From Flavobacteriaceae bacterium (GTDB taxonomy: Bacteria > Bacteroidota > Bacteroidia > Flavobacteriales > Flavobacteriaceae), in contig JAGSHF010000009.1 in the NCBI GenBank assembly GCA_023954685.1, positions 1 through 34,596 on the forward strand: 34,596 bases of DNA, given 5' to 3'. This document shows, one piece after another, positions 17,152 through 25,987 of this stretch. The position numbers and the translations under genes are program-made. A model generated the notes under the pieces. The model made no database searches and was not told the DNA's origin. It saw only the letters and a list, made by a program, of their open reading frames with translations. Position 1 is the first letter of the stretch. Each line of letters starts with the position of its first letter.

Positions 17152-18558
17152 GTGAAAAAAGTTAAAAACATTTGTTGCATTGGAGCGGGTTATGTAGGCG
17201 GACCCACCATGGCTGTAATTGCTCGAGAATGCCCACATATTAAAGTTACTGTAGTAGATATTAACGCTCCACGAATTGAGGCATGGAATGATGAAGATTT
17301 AACCAAGCTACCCGTTTTTGAACCTGGGTTAGATGACATTATTAAGGAGGCTAGAGGGCGAAATTTGTTTTTCTCAACAGAAGTGGATAAGGCCATTGAT
17401 GAAGCCGAAATGATTTTCATTTCTGTGAATACGCCGACTAAAACTTATGGTAAAGGGAAGGGCATGGCTGCCGATTTAAAATACATTGAATTGTGCGCAC
17501 GCCAAATAGCCAGAGTATCAAAAACGAATAAAATTGTAGTTGAAAAATCGACCTTACCAGTAAGAACAGCTTCAGCTATAAAAAGTATTTTGGATAATAC
17601 TGGAAATGATGTCCAATTTGAAATATTATCAAATCCTGAATTTTTGGCTGAAGGGACAGCAGTAACTGATCTTCTCAACCCAGACAGAGTTTTAATTGGA
17701 GGCGATAATAGCACCAAAGAGGGGGTTAATGCTATTCAATCTTTGAGCGATATTTATGCAAATTGGGTCCCAGATTCACAAATTTTAACTACCAATGTTT
17801 GGTCTTCGGAACTATCAAAACTAACGGCAAATGCTTTTTTAGCACAGCGCGTATCCTCAATAAATGCTATGTCGGAGATTTGTGAGCAAACTGGCGCCGA
17901 CGTGGATGAAGTTGCTAAGGCAATAGGAATGGATAGTCGTATAGGTTCTAAATTCTTAAAGGCCTCAGTGGGATTTGGAGGATCATGTTTTCAAAAAGAC
18001 ATTCTAAATTTAGTATATATAGCTAAAAGTTATGGATTAGAAGAGGTTGCAGATTATTGGGAACAAGTGGTTATTATGAATGATTACCAAAAGCAACGCT
18101 TTTCAGATAATATTGTCAAGACCTTGTATAATACCGTCTCGGGTAAAAAAATAACATTTTTAGGCTGGGCATTTAAAAAAGACACCAACGACACTAGGGA
18201 ATCTGCTGCAATAAAAGTGGCAGACAGCTTATTAAACGAGCAAGCCGAAATAGTAGTTTATGACCCTAAGGTTGTTGAAGAACGTATTTATGCTGATTTA
18301 GATTATTTAGGATCTAGAACACCTAATGAAAACAGAAATTTATTAAAGACGGCAAAAGACGCCTATAAAGCATGTACAAATTCACATGGTATAGCCGTAC
18401 TAACTGAATGGGATGAATTTAGAACTTATGATTGGGAGCGTATATATAATGATATGCAAAAACCAGCCTTTATTTTTGATGGAAGAGGCATTTTAAATCA
18501 AAGTGAACTTGAGAGAATAGGCTTTGTATATTACAAAATTGGTAGTGGAATAGGTTAA
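17152..18558 (+). CDS. ugd: UDP-glucose 6-dehydrogenase
   Basis: 468-residue enzyme oxidising UDP-glucose to UDP-glucuronate with two NAD+. The Rossmann motif GAGYVGG is at 11-17, EKST at 131-134, NPEFLAEG at 161-168, and the catalytic Cys279 in [10 protein letters not shown]. The long form and the segments [22 protein letters not shown] and AADLKYIE closely resemble animal and plant UGDH; common bacterial Ugd proteins are shorter (about 390-440 residues). The start is GTG, placed 20 bases or so after a good promoter. It supplies substrate to the next gene, UDP-glucuronate decarboxylase. Confidence 0.96.
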   Translation: MKKVKNICCIGAGYVGGPTMAVIARECPHIKVTVVDINAPRIEAWNDEDLTKLPVFEPGLDDIIKEARGRNLFFSTEVDKAIDEAEMIFISVNTPTKTYGKGKGMAADLKYIELCARQIARVSKTNKIVVEKSTLPVRTASAIKSILDNTGNDVQFEILSNPEFLAEGTAVTDLLNPDRVLIGGDNSTKEGVNAIQSLSDIYANWVPDSQILTTNVWSSELSKLTANAFLAQRVSSINAMSEICEQTGADVDEVAKAIGMDSRIGSKFLKASVGFGGSCFQKDILNLVYIAKSYGLEEVADYWEQVVIMNDYQKQRFSDNIVKTLYNTVSGKKITFLGWAFKKDTNDTRESAAIKVADSLLNEQAEIVVYDPKVVEERIYADLDYLGSRTPNENRNLLKTAKDAYKACTNSHGIAVLTEWDEFRTYDWERIYNDMQKPAFIFDGRGILNQSELERIGFVYYKIGSGIG

Positions 18559-18559
18559 C

Positions 18560-18574
18560 TTTAGCAATGCTAAA
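18560..18574 (+). other. Small perfect hairpin between ugd and uxs
   Basis: TTTAGC-AAT-GCTAAA: a 6-bp perfect stem with a 3-base loop just after the ugd stop codon. No T-tract follows, so it is not a typical terminator. It could protect or pause the ugd transcript. Confidence 0.35.
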
Positions 18575-18596
18575 TAGGAATAAAAACTAATTAAGA

Positions 18597-19589
18597 TTGA
18601 AAAATAAGAACGTACTTATAACTGGAGCTGCAGGGTTTTTGGGCTCTCATTTGTGTGATCGATTTATTAATGAGGGCTTTCATGTTATCGGGATGGATAA
18701 CTTTATAACCGGTGACATAAAAAACATTAGCCACTTAATTGATCATTCAAATTTTAAATTCATCGAACACGATGTAACTGAATTTGTTTCCATTGAAGGA
18801 TGTTTAGATTATATTTTACATTTTGCTTCTCCAGCAAGCCCAATAGATTATCTAAAAATTCCTATTCAAACATTAAAGGTTGGGTCATTAGGCACACATA
18901 ATTTATTGGGATTAGCGAAGGCTAAAAATGCAAGAATTTTGATTGCATCTACATCTGAGGTTTATGGAGATCCATTAGTTCATCCACAAACTGAAGATTA
19001 TTATGGCAATGTGAATACAATAGGACCAAGAGGTGTTTATGATGAGGCTAAACGTTTTCAGGAATCAATAACCATGGCATATCATAGATTTCATGGATTA
19101 GAAACAAGAATCGTGAGAATTTTTAATACGTATGGGCCAAGAATGCGACTCAATGACGGTCGTGTTATTCCTGCTTTTATGGGCCAAGCATTGCGAGGTG
19201 AAGACTTAACCGTATTTGGAGACGGATTACAAACTAGATCTTTTTGTTACGTTGATGATCAAGTAGAGGGAATTTTTAATCTTTTATTTAGCGATTATGC
19301 ATTGCCTGTTAATATTGGCAACCCAAATGAAATTACCATTAAGGACTTTGCTGAGGAGATTATTAAGTTGATAGGAACGAATCAAAAGGTGATTTATAAG
19401 GACCTTCCTATAGATGATCCTATGCAGCGCCAACCTGATATTAGTTTAGCAAAAAAACTCTTGAACTGGGAACCTTATGTAAATAGAAGAGAAGGTTTGC
19501 TTAAAACATATACCTATTTTAAAAGCTTATCAACAGAGGAACTGTATAGAAGTGAACACAAGAATTTTTCCAAGAATATCAAACGATAA
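18597..19589 (+). CDS. uxs: UDP-glucuronate decarboxylase (UDP-xylose synthase)
   Basis: 330-residue extended SDR that converts UDP-glucuronate to UDP-xylose. GAAGFLG is at 10-16, the ASPASP segment typical of UXS at 77-82, the catalytic TSE at 119-121, and Tyr148-x3-Lys152 in GVYDEAKR. The TRSF motif with Arg214 contacts the uronate or UDP in the family. The only start giving the full N-terminus is TTG at 18597; an ATG further in would remove the Rossmann motif. It lies 38 bases after ugd and directly abuts the sugar transferase gene (TAA then ATG). Confidence 0.93.
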   Translation: MKNKNVLITGAAGFLGSHLCDRFINEGFHVIGMDNFITGDIKNISHLIDHSNFKFIEHDVTEFVSIEGCLDYILHFASPASPIDYLKIPIQTLKVGSLGTHNLLGLAKAKNARILIASTSEVYGDPLVHPQTEDYYGNVNTIGPRGVYDEAKRFQESITMAYHRFHGLETRIVRIFNTYGPRMRLNDGRVIPAFMGQALRGEDLTVFGDGLQTRSFCYVDDQVEGIFNLLFSDYALPVNIGNPNEITIKDFAEEIIKLIGTNQKVIYKDLPIDDPMQRQPDISLAKKLLNWEPYVNRREGLLKTYTYFKSLSTEELYRSEHKNFSKNIKR

Positions 19590-20942
19590 ATGGAGTATAA
19601 ACAAGGACGATATTCAAGCTATATAAAGCCTCTATTCGCGATTATTGATTTAATTATCATTGTCGCCTCTTTGTTTTTTTTTAATACTAATGTAATTGAT
19701 AATTACGTTTTTGCAAGTTATATTGGGTTAAGTTGGATAATCATTGCTATGAGTAATCATTTTTATGAAATTCAAAGGCACACAAGAATAGTTCAAATAA
19801 TTACTTTATTGCTAAAACAATTTATTCTTTTATCCATTGTTCTTTATGCTTTTATAGGGTTTTTTAAGCAGCCAAATGTTAGCCGCTTGACTTTAGGAGG
19901 TTATTTATTTTTTATTTTTTTAGTGGTTTCAATATTTAAGTTTACATCGTATATTTTACTCAAGAAATACCGTGCGATTTTGGGAGGAAATAGAAGAAAT
20001 GTTGTCGTAATTGGAAGTAATAACAGGACAAAAAATCTCATAACAATCTTTAATACGAGATCAGATTTTGGTTATATTTTTAAAGCGAAATTTAATGTAA
20101 AATCTGGAAATTTTTCGTTAGATAATTGTTTTGACTTTATAAGAGAAAATAATATTGATGAAATTTATTTTTCCGCAAAAGAATTAACAAACAAACAAAT
20201 TAATAGACTTATCGATTTTGCAGATAATAATTTAAGGGAATTAAAATTTATACCAGATGATAAGGATATTTTTTCTAAAAAATTGAAGTATGAGTATTAT
20301 GATTATATTCCGATTTTGTCTCTTAGAGAAATACCTTTGCAAGACCCAATAAATAAATTCTTAAAGCGTTTGTTTGATATTGTTTTCTCTACCTTCATCA
20401 TAGTATTTATACTGTCATGGTTAACACCTATCCTAGCTATATTAATTAAATTAGAATCTGAAGGACCAGTGTTTTTTAAACAATCTAGAAATGGATTTAA
20501 CTATGAAGAGTTTGAGTGTTATAAATTTAGATCTATGACACCTAATGCTAATGCTCATATACATCAAGCGACACGTAATGATCAGCGTATCACTAAAATG
20601 GGAAAGTTTCTTCGCAAAACAAGTTTGGACGAATTGCCACAATTTTTTAATGTCTTATATGGAGATATGTCTGTTGTTGGACCAAGGCCTCATATGGTGA
20701 GTCATACAAATATGTACGCAAAGCGCATTGATAAGTTTATGGTTCGACATTTTGTGAAACCAGGCATAACGGGATTAGCGCAAACCACCGGATTTAGAGG
20801 TGAAGTAGAATCTGATAACGACATTATTGGCCGTGTAAAATATGATATTTTTTACATAGAAAACTGGTCGTTATTATTGGATCTAAAGATCATTCTTCAA
20901 ACAGCTCAAAATGCCATAAGAGGAGAGGATAAGGCGTATTAA
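19590..20942 (+). CDS. Polyprenyl-phosphate sugar-phosphate transferase (WcaJ-like)
   Basis: 450 residues, the long membrane form. Membrane helices fill about 13-125 (four), then a CoA-binding-like soluble domain with VVVIGSNNRT (138-147). The bacterial sugar transferase core starts at KRLFD (259-263). Core motifs are YKFRSM (311-316), TSLDELPQ (344-351), GPRPH (364-368) and PGITGLAQ (391-398). The enzyme transfers a hexose 1-phosphate (commonly glucose or galactose) from its UDP-sugar to undecaprenyl phosphate and so begins the repeat unit. It abuts uxs, and its stop overlaps by 4 bases the stop of the convergent GT4 gene. Confidence 0.93.
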   Translation: MEYKQGRYSSYIKPLFAIIDLIIIVASLFFFNTNVIDNYVFASYIGLSWIIIAMSNHFYEIQRHTRIVQIITLLLKQFILLSIVLYAFIGFFKQPNVSRLTLGGYLFFIFLVVSIFKFTSYILLKKYRAILGGNRRNVVVIGSNNRTKNLITIFNTRSDFGYIFKAKFNVKSGNFSLDNCFDFIRENNIDEIYFSAKELTNKQINRLIDFADNNLRELKFIPDDKDIFSKKLKYEYYDYIPILSLREIPLQDPINKFLKRLFDIVFSTFIIVFILSWLTPILAILIKLESEGPVFFKQSRNGFNYEEFECYKFRSMTPNANAHIHQATRNDQRITKMGKFLRKTSLDELPQFFNVLYGDMSVVGPRPHMVSHTNMYAKRIDKFMVRHFVKPGITGLAQTTGFRGEVESDNDIIGRVKYDIFYIENWSLLLDLKIILQTAQNAIRGEDKAY

Positions 20943-22102
20943 ATTAGTTTTACAAGTTGATTTAACTGTTTGTGAAAATCAAAGTTACTTGACGCTGTAG
21001 CTATAATTTCATTTCTAAATTGAGAGGTCAAATCACTCTTATTAATTTTATTAATAGTTGTATTTAAGTGTTCGTAGTTGCCAGAATCGCTTGTCCATCC
21101 CAAATTATATTGTTCAACTAGTTTTTCACCTTCACCACCTCCAAAATATAGGATTGGCACACCTAATTTTGCGTATTCAAATATTTTTGAAGGCACTGAA
21201 CCATAAATACGATTGAGTAAAGGTATAATAGTTATGTCATATTTTAATATGGCTTTATGCAAAGCAAGTCTTGTTAGGCTTCCGTGATAATACACTGGAA
21301 CTTTTGGGTGTTTATTGATAAAGTTTTCTATCTGTTTTTGTTCTGGTCCAGATCCGTATATGTGAAACTCTATTTTAGTGTAATCTAATTGATTGCAAAG
21401 TTTAGAAACACCTTGTGCAACACCCAAAAGACCAGCGTAAACTAGTTTGATTTTCTCTTGAGATTTTTCTTTGATCTCTGTTTTGGATGTTTTGAAATCT
21501 GGAAAATTTCTATATAAAAAGGTGTCTTTATTTTGATTTATTGATAAAACATAAGTACGTATTTCCTCACTTTGCGCTAATATAAGAGCTGCTCTTTTAT
21601 AATTGAATTTCTCTATTTTTTCTAGGCAATGGTAGGTAAAATTCTTTTTTAAAGCACCAAGCTCTAAGCCAGCTCTAGGCCATAAATCACTTACATTTAG
21701 AATTAGTTTTCTGTGTTTTGAAGCTAAAAACAACATTGATGTGAATGCAACTAGTAAAGGGGGGGATTGTACAATAACAGTTTTTGGTATTTTATTGAAT
21801 AAGAAAAACCAAATCAAACTAAAACTATAAGAGAGCATAGCAATTAAGCGTAAAAACTTATTTTTTGATACACTTGCGAAAATCCACAATCTATGAATTG
21901 TAATATGGTTTTCAATAGAAGTATGATTTAATTTACCTTTAAAACCGTCAAATATTTTACCGGTAGGATAGTTGGGCAAAGGGGTAACCACAGATACGTT
22001 ATAATTTCTATAATTTAGCCCTTCTGCGAGATGAAAAATTCTATTAGATGCAGCTCCTATTTCGGGAGGAAAATAACTGGTGATTATAAGAACCTCTTTC
22101 AT
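20939..22102 (-). CDS. Glycosyltransferase, WbuB-like GT4
   Basis: 387-residue GT-B enzyme. The N-terminus YFPPEIGAASNR (10-21), PNYPTG (43-48), DLWPRAGLELGAL (139-151) and SVPSKIFEYAKLGVPIL (302-318) are typical of WbuB/WcaI-like transferases, several of which act on N-acetylated or fucose-type sugars. Donor here is unknown. It is transcribed opposite to the main cluster, one base overlapping the stop of the PaaK-like gene upstream of it (TAATG), so the two are coupled. Confidence 0.88.
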   Translation of the reverse strand: MKEVLIITSYFPPEIGAASNRIFHLAEGLNYRNYNVSVVTPLPNYPTGKIFDGFKGKLNHTSIENHITIHRLWIFASVSKNKFLRLIAMLSYSFSLIWFFLFNKIPKTVIVQSPPLLVAFTSMLFLASKHRKLILNVSDLWPRAGLELGALKKNFTYHCLEKIEKFNYKRAALILAQSEEIRTYVLSINQNKDTFLYRNFPDFKTSKTEIKEKSQEKIKLVYAGLLGVAQGVSKLCNQLDYTKIEFHIYGSGPEQKQIENFINKHPKVPVYYHGSLTRLALHKAILKYDITIIPLLNRIYGSVPSKIFEYAKLGVPILYFGGGEGEKLVEQYNLGWTSDSGNYEHLNTTINKINKSDLTSQFRNEIIATASSNFDFHKQLNQLVKLI

Positions 22103-23421
22103 TAATTTGTTTGATTAATTAGAGAGGAAAACTGTCTTAATTTTCCATTTTTTAAACGTTTGATTTGATCATGCTTTTCAAATATGATAGTCAATCCATT
22201 TTCAAGATAAGTTTCCATTTGCCCCTTGATAATTTCTTTTTTGGAATTAGCAAGTTCTTCATCTGAACTATATAGAACTTTAAATGTGTCTAGTTTAGTT
22301 TGGACAATGATAAATTCTTTAACGCTCCCTTCGTCTTCAATAATGCTTTTTGTAATATAGTAAAAGGTTAATCCTGCTGCTTTTTTTCCACTTGGTAAAA
22401 TCGCCGTATCATTTGATCTACCTGATAATTTTTTTAAGACTGGACGTTGAGTTGAGCCATGTATAGAAAGAATCCCTGTATCGCCAATGTCGTATCTAAT
22501 AAAAGGATGAGCTTTATTGTATAATGACGTTACGACAACCCTTCCTTCTTCACCAAGCGGAAGAATTTTATTATTTTCATCTAATATTTCTACATATAGC
22601 GTTTCGCTATTTACAAGCCATTCATTACTAGGGCTTTGAAAGGCAATTACATCAAGCTCTGAAGCCCCATATTCGTTAATAATTGGAACCCCAAACTGTG
22701 ATTCCATGAGTTGTTTGTCTTTTTCGAACAACATTTCAGATGTCACAACACAAGCTTTCAGGGTTGGGCAAATGGAATTTAATAAAATATTTTTTTTCTT
22801 AAGAAATTTAGCGAACTGAACTATAACACTCGTATATCCGTTAATATAGTCGAATTTATTTTTTTTAAATTTTTTTAAATTATTCTCAAATGCAGAATCA
22901 CTCAAATCAAAAACTGAGAATCGAACCCGCTTACTTAAAGAATCTTTGAAACGTTCTTTATAATATCCTTTTTTGTCTAAAGGAATACCATAAAATCGAG
23001 CCTGTTTTGAAACATTAAAATCTAAGTCAAACCAACCAAATCTATTTTGAATAATAGCCCATGTTAAAGCATGACAAAACTTATCTTTTGCAAAAATAAA
23101 TGGATCTCCAGAAGAACCAGAAGTTTTATTGACATAAACATTTTTTGTTGTATACTTATTAGAAAGTCTTTGCGGTAATGGGACTTGTAAATTTCGTTTT
23201 GTCATTATTGGGATAGCTTCCCAGCTTCCCATATTAGAATCTTTTACTAAATTTTGATAATATGAATTATTTTGCAAATGGTAGTTTACAATGGCCTGCT
23301 TTCTATTATTAATATAAATGTTGAAATCTCGTTCATTGTAGTTTTGAATTTTAGACAAAGTCAAAATGGCCTTATCAATAGGAAAACCACATAATTGCAA
23401 TGAAAGATTAAAAATGTTCAA
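22102..23421 (-). CDS. PaaK/CapK-like adenylate-forming enzyme
   Basis: 439-residue member of the ANL (acyl-CoA synthetase-like) superfamily in its phenylacetate-CoA ligase/CapK branch. The ATP-binding loop TSGSSGDP is at 100-107, the adenine-binding EYGASE at 250-255, and RYDIGD at 309-314; a C-terminal lid domain follows, with a lysine-rich KRLKNGKLRQ near the end. CapK-like proteins occur in many capsule and O-antigen loci, but their substrate is rarely known; acyl or aminoacyl decoration of a sugar is possible. The start is TTG at 23421, the only start that precedes the N-terminal domain (the next Met is residue 64). It is coupled to the GT4 gene downstream. Confidence 0.85.
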   Translation of the reverse strand: MNIFNLSLQLCGFPIDKAILTLSKIQNYNERDFNIYINNRKQAIVNYHLQNNSYYQNLVKDSNMGSWEAIPIMTKRNLQVPLPQRLSNKYTTKNVYVNKTSGSSGDPFIFAKDKFCHALTWAIIQNRFGWFDLDFNVSKQARFYGIPLDKKGYYKERFKDSLSKRVRFSVFDLSDSAFENNLKKFKKNKFDYINGYTSVIVQFAKFLKKKNILLNSICPTLKACVVTSEMLFEKDKQLMESQFGVPIINEYGASELDVIAFQSPSNEWLVNSETLYVEILDENNKILPLGEEGRVVVTSLYNKAHPFIRYDIGDTGILSIHGSTQRPVLKKLSGRSNDTAILPSGKKAAGLTFYYITKSIIEDEGSVKEFIIVQTKLDTFKVLYSSDEELANSKKEIIKGQMETYLENGLTIIFEKHDQIKRLKNGKLRQFSSLINQTN

Positions 23422-23474
23422 AATGTTAGCTAATTATTTTTGTAAAGTAAATAAAAATAGTTGTGTCTTGAAGC

Positions 23475-23503
23475 ATTGGAAGCGGTAATTAGTTTTATTT
23501 TTG
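23475..23503 (+). promoter_or_regulatory. Candidate purD promoter
   Basis: ATTG (23475-23478), 17 bases, then TATTTTTG (23496-23503), matching TAnnTTTG. Transcription would begin about 12 bases before the ATG at 23521. The box lies inside the reading frame upstream of that ATG, which argues against the upstream TTG start at 23461. A second TATTTTTG lies at 23435-23442, without a clear -33. Confidence 0.55.
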
Positions 23504-23520
23504 TGCAAACAAATTACAAC

Positions 23521-24792
23521 ATGACTATATTAATCCTTGGTTCAGGAGGAAGAGAACATACTTTCGCTTGGAAGATCGCTCAAAGCTCATTATGTCAATC
23601 GCTTTTTGTTGCTCCTGGAAATTCAGGAACGGCAGAAATAGCTACAAATGTAAATATTAATGTAACAGACTTTGAAGCGATAAAGGCGTTAGTTATAGAT
23701 AAGGAGATCGATATGGTTATCGTTGGGCCAGAAGATCCGCTAGTTCAAGGTATTCATGATTTCTTCTTGAATGATGAGACTTTGAATCATGTGACGGTGA
23801 TTGGCCCTGAACGTGCTGCTGCAGAACTTGAAGGCAGTAAAGAATTTGCAAAAGAGTTTATGTATCGTCATAATATTCCTACGGCAGCTTATCAAAGTTT
23901 TGATGCCTCTAATGTAAAGGAAGGTTATGCCTTTCTAGAGACGCTAAATCCTCCATATGTTCTAAAAGCAGATGGACTTGCGGCGGGTAAAGGTGTACTT
24001 ATACTTAACGATTTGGTTGAAGCAAAGACTGAATTAAAAAGCATGTTAGTAGATGCTAAGTTTGGAGAAGCAAGTACAAAAGTAGTTATAGAGGAGTTTT
24101 TAGACGGTATAGAATTAAGTTGTTTTGTATTAACAGATGGGAAAAATTATAAAATTCTACCTACAGCTAAAGATTATAAACGTATTGGTGAAGGCGATAC
24201 GGGTTTAAATACAGGTGGAATGGGAGCGGTATCACCAGTGCCATTTGCAACGGATAAATTTTTATACAAAATTGAACAACGTATTGTAAAACCAACTATT
24301 CAAGGTTTACAAAAAGACGATTTACCATATAAAGGGTTTGTTTTTATTGGTCTTATAAAAGTGGGAGATGACCCAAAAGTGATCGAGTATAATGTAAGAA
24401 TGGGTGATCCAGAAACTGAAGTGGTTTTACCTAGGCTTAAAAATGATTTGGTTGAAATATTTCAAGCTATTGCCAATCAAACTTTAGACACTATTGATCT
24501 TGAAATAGACGAACGTGCGGCAACCACGGTAGTGTTGGTGTCTGGTGGTTATCCGGAGGCCTATGAAAAAGGTAAAGAAATTATTGGGATTGAAAACATT
24601 ACCGATTCAATTCCGTTTCATGCTGGAGCAAAACTTGATGATGGTAAAGTTATTACGTCTGGGGGTCGTGTTATGGCAGTCACAAGTTTTGGCAACACTT
24701 ACCAAGATGCTATAAAAAAATCTTATCAAAGCATAGAAAATCTAAGCTTCGACAAGATGTATTATCGTAAAGATATTGGTTTCGATTTATAA
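23521..24792 (+). CDS. purD: Phosphoribosylamine-glycine ligase
   Basis: 423-residue GAR synthetase, ATP-grasp family, second step of purine synthesis. GSGGREH is at 7-13, KADGLAAGKG at 149-158, and the metal-binding NVRMGDPETE at 291-300. The frame is open back to a TTG at 23461, but the ATG at 23521 gives the usual PurD N-terminus (MTILILGSGG) and follows a promoter-like box. Its last 6 bases overlap the end of a convergent small gene. Confidence 0.96.
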   Translation: MTILILGSGGREHTFAWKIAQSSLCQSLFVAPGNSGTAEIATNVNINVTDFEAIKALVIDKEIDMVIVGPEDPLVQGIHDFFLNDETLNHVTVIGPERAAAELEGSKEFAKEFMYRHNIPTAAYQSFDASNVKEGYAFLETLNPPYVLKADGLAAGKGVLILNDLVEAKTELKSMLVDAKFGEASTKVVIEEFLDGIELSCFVLTDGKNYKILPTAKDYKRIGEGDTGLNTGGMGAVSPVPFATDKFLYKIEQRIVKPTIQGLQKDDLPYKGFVFIGLIKVGDDPKVIEYNVRMGDPETEVVLPRLKNDLVEIFQAIANQTLDTIDLEIDERAATTVVLVSGGYPEAYEKGKEIIGIENITDSIPFHAGAKLDDGKVITSGGRVMAVTSFGNTYQDAIKKSYQSIENLSFDKMYYRKDIGFDL

Positions 24793-25014
24793 ATACGAAT
24801 GAGACGTAATACTTTTGTCTTCTTCGTTATTATCGTTAAACCCTTTTAATTGCATCATCCAATAAACAAACGCTACTATGCCAATAGCGCTGAAAATCCA
24901 AGACATGAAATTAGCAGCGAACCAATTTTCTAGTTCTAAGGAACGCAATTGATCTAATGGCCAAAATAATACGTTAACAAATAAGTCTTGAATGGCATAA
25001 AAGAAATCTTTCAT
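24787..25014 (-). CDS. Small one-TM membrane protein (DUF6341-like)
   Basis: 75 residues: an amphipathic, Trp-rich N-terminal half, one membrane helix (about 36-55), and an acidic C-terminal tail. I recall this small family next to upp and purD in Flavobacteriia as DUF6341, with no known function. It overlaps the end of purD by 6 bases. A TATATTTG box on this strand (25040-25047) supports it as a real gene. Confidence 0.75.
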   Translation of the reverse strand: MKDFFYAIQDLFVNVLFWPLDQLRSLELENWFAANFMSWIFSAIGIVAFVYWMMQLKGFNDNNEEDKSITSHSYL

Positions 25015-25039
25015 CAGTAATAATCTTATATTTACAGTG

Positions 25040-25071
25040 CAAATATACTTAACTCTTTAAATGATAACAAG
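25040..25071 (-). promoter_or_regulatory. Promoter for the small one-TM gene
   Basis: On the minus strand, CTTG (25068-25071), 20 bases, then TATATTTG (25040-25047). The leader would be about 20 bases before the ATG at 25014. The -33 part lies inside the first codons of the divergent gene at 25061. A weaker plus-strand box, TATATTTA (25027-25034), faces the other way. Confidence 0.55.
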
Positions 25072-25987
25072 ATTTTTTAATACTTCTAGACCAATTCATT
25101 TTGTACTTGTTGCATTTTATGCTTTAATCACATTTGTTTTGATTAGAATGGGGCAGTATCAAGGCCATGTTGGAATTGATTTGTTACTTAAAGAATTAGC
25201 GTTATTTGGTGTTATGTTGTTTTCAATATTTCTACTAGATTTTTTCGCCAGCAAAAATAATTTGACTAAAAAGAACAATTTTATAATTCTTATCTTTTGT
25301 TTGTTCTTTGCACTAATTCCAAATACGTTAGAGCATGCTAATGTTTTATTATCTAATTTATGTGTGTTGTTTGCTTTGAGGCGACTATTAAGTTTGAAAA
25401 CAAATTTGAGGATTAAGAAAAAATTATTTGATGCAGCGTTTTGGATTACTTTAGCATCTCTATTTTATTTTTGGTCTATTTTGTTTTTTATATTAATTAT
25501 TGCCGCATTAGTTTTTTATGGCATTGGACAGATAAAAAATTGGATAGTTCCTTTAGTAGGTCTCTTTACGGTATTATTGTTAGTGATAACATATAATGTG
25601 ATTTGGGATGATACCTTAGGTGATTTTTCGAAATATTTTGAGCTACCAAGTTTTGATTTATCAAGCTATAATAACTTAAGTTTTATTGTTTTTATTACCA
25701 TTTTTATTACACTTAGCTTATGGGCAACATTCTATTATTTTAGATTGCTCAAAGAAAAATCAAGATCACAAAAACCATCTTTTATTTTGGTTTTTATCGC
25801 AGCATTAATCGGTATGACAATTATAATAGTCTCACCAAATAAAAATGGAAGTGAGTTCATATTTCTCTTTGCGCCAATGGTAATCATAATGACCAATTAT
25901 ATTGAAAGCATGAATAGCCACTGGTTTGCAGAGGTCTTTGTGTGGTTGCTTTTAATAACTCCAATTGGAGTTTCGTTAATTTTGTAG
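25061..25987 (+). CDS. Polytopic membrane protein (DUF6427-like)
   Basis: 308 residues with about nine hydrophobic helices spread over the whole length and short polar loops. No catalytic motif is visible. I recall this as the Flavobacteriia family DUF6427, function unknown. It is divergent from the small one-TM gene (46-base gap) and its 3' end overlaps the end of upp by 12 bases. That tight arrangement of purD, the small gene, this gene and upp suggests a long-conserved neighbourhood. Confidence 0.8.
   Translation: MITRFFNTSRPIHFVLVAFYALITFVLIRMGQYQGHVGIDLLLKELALFGVMLFSIFLLDFFASKNNLTKKNNFIILIFCLFFALIPNTLEHANVLLSNLCVLFALRRLLSLKTNLRIKKKLFDAAFWITLASLFYFWSILFFILIIAALVFYGIGQIKNWIVPLVGLFTVLLLVITYNVIWDDTLGDFSKYFELPSFDLSSYNNLSFIVFITIFITLSLWATFYYFRLLKEKSRSQKPSFILVFIAALIGMTIIIVSPNKNGSEFIFLFAPMVIIMTNYIESMNSHWFAEVFVWLLLITPIGVSLIL

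Noticed and set aside
23461-23520. Upstream TTG extension of purD by 20 residues
   Set aside because: The ATG at 23521 gives the standard PurD N-terminus, and a -7 box lies inside the extension.
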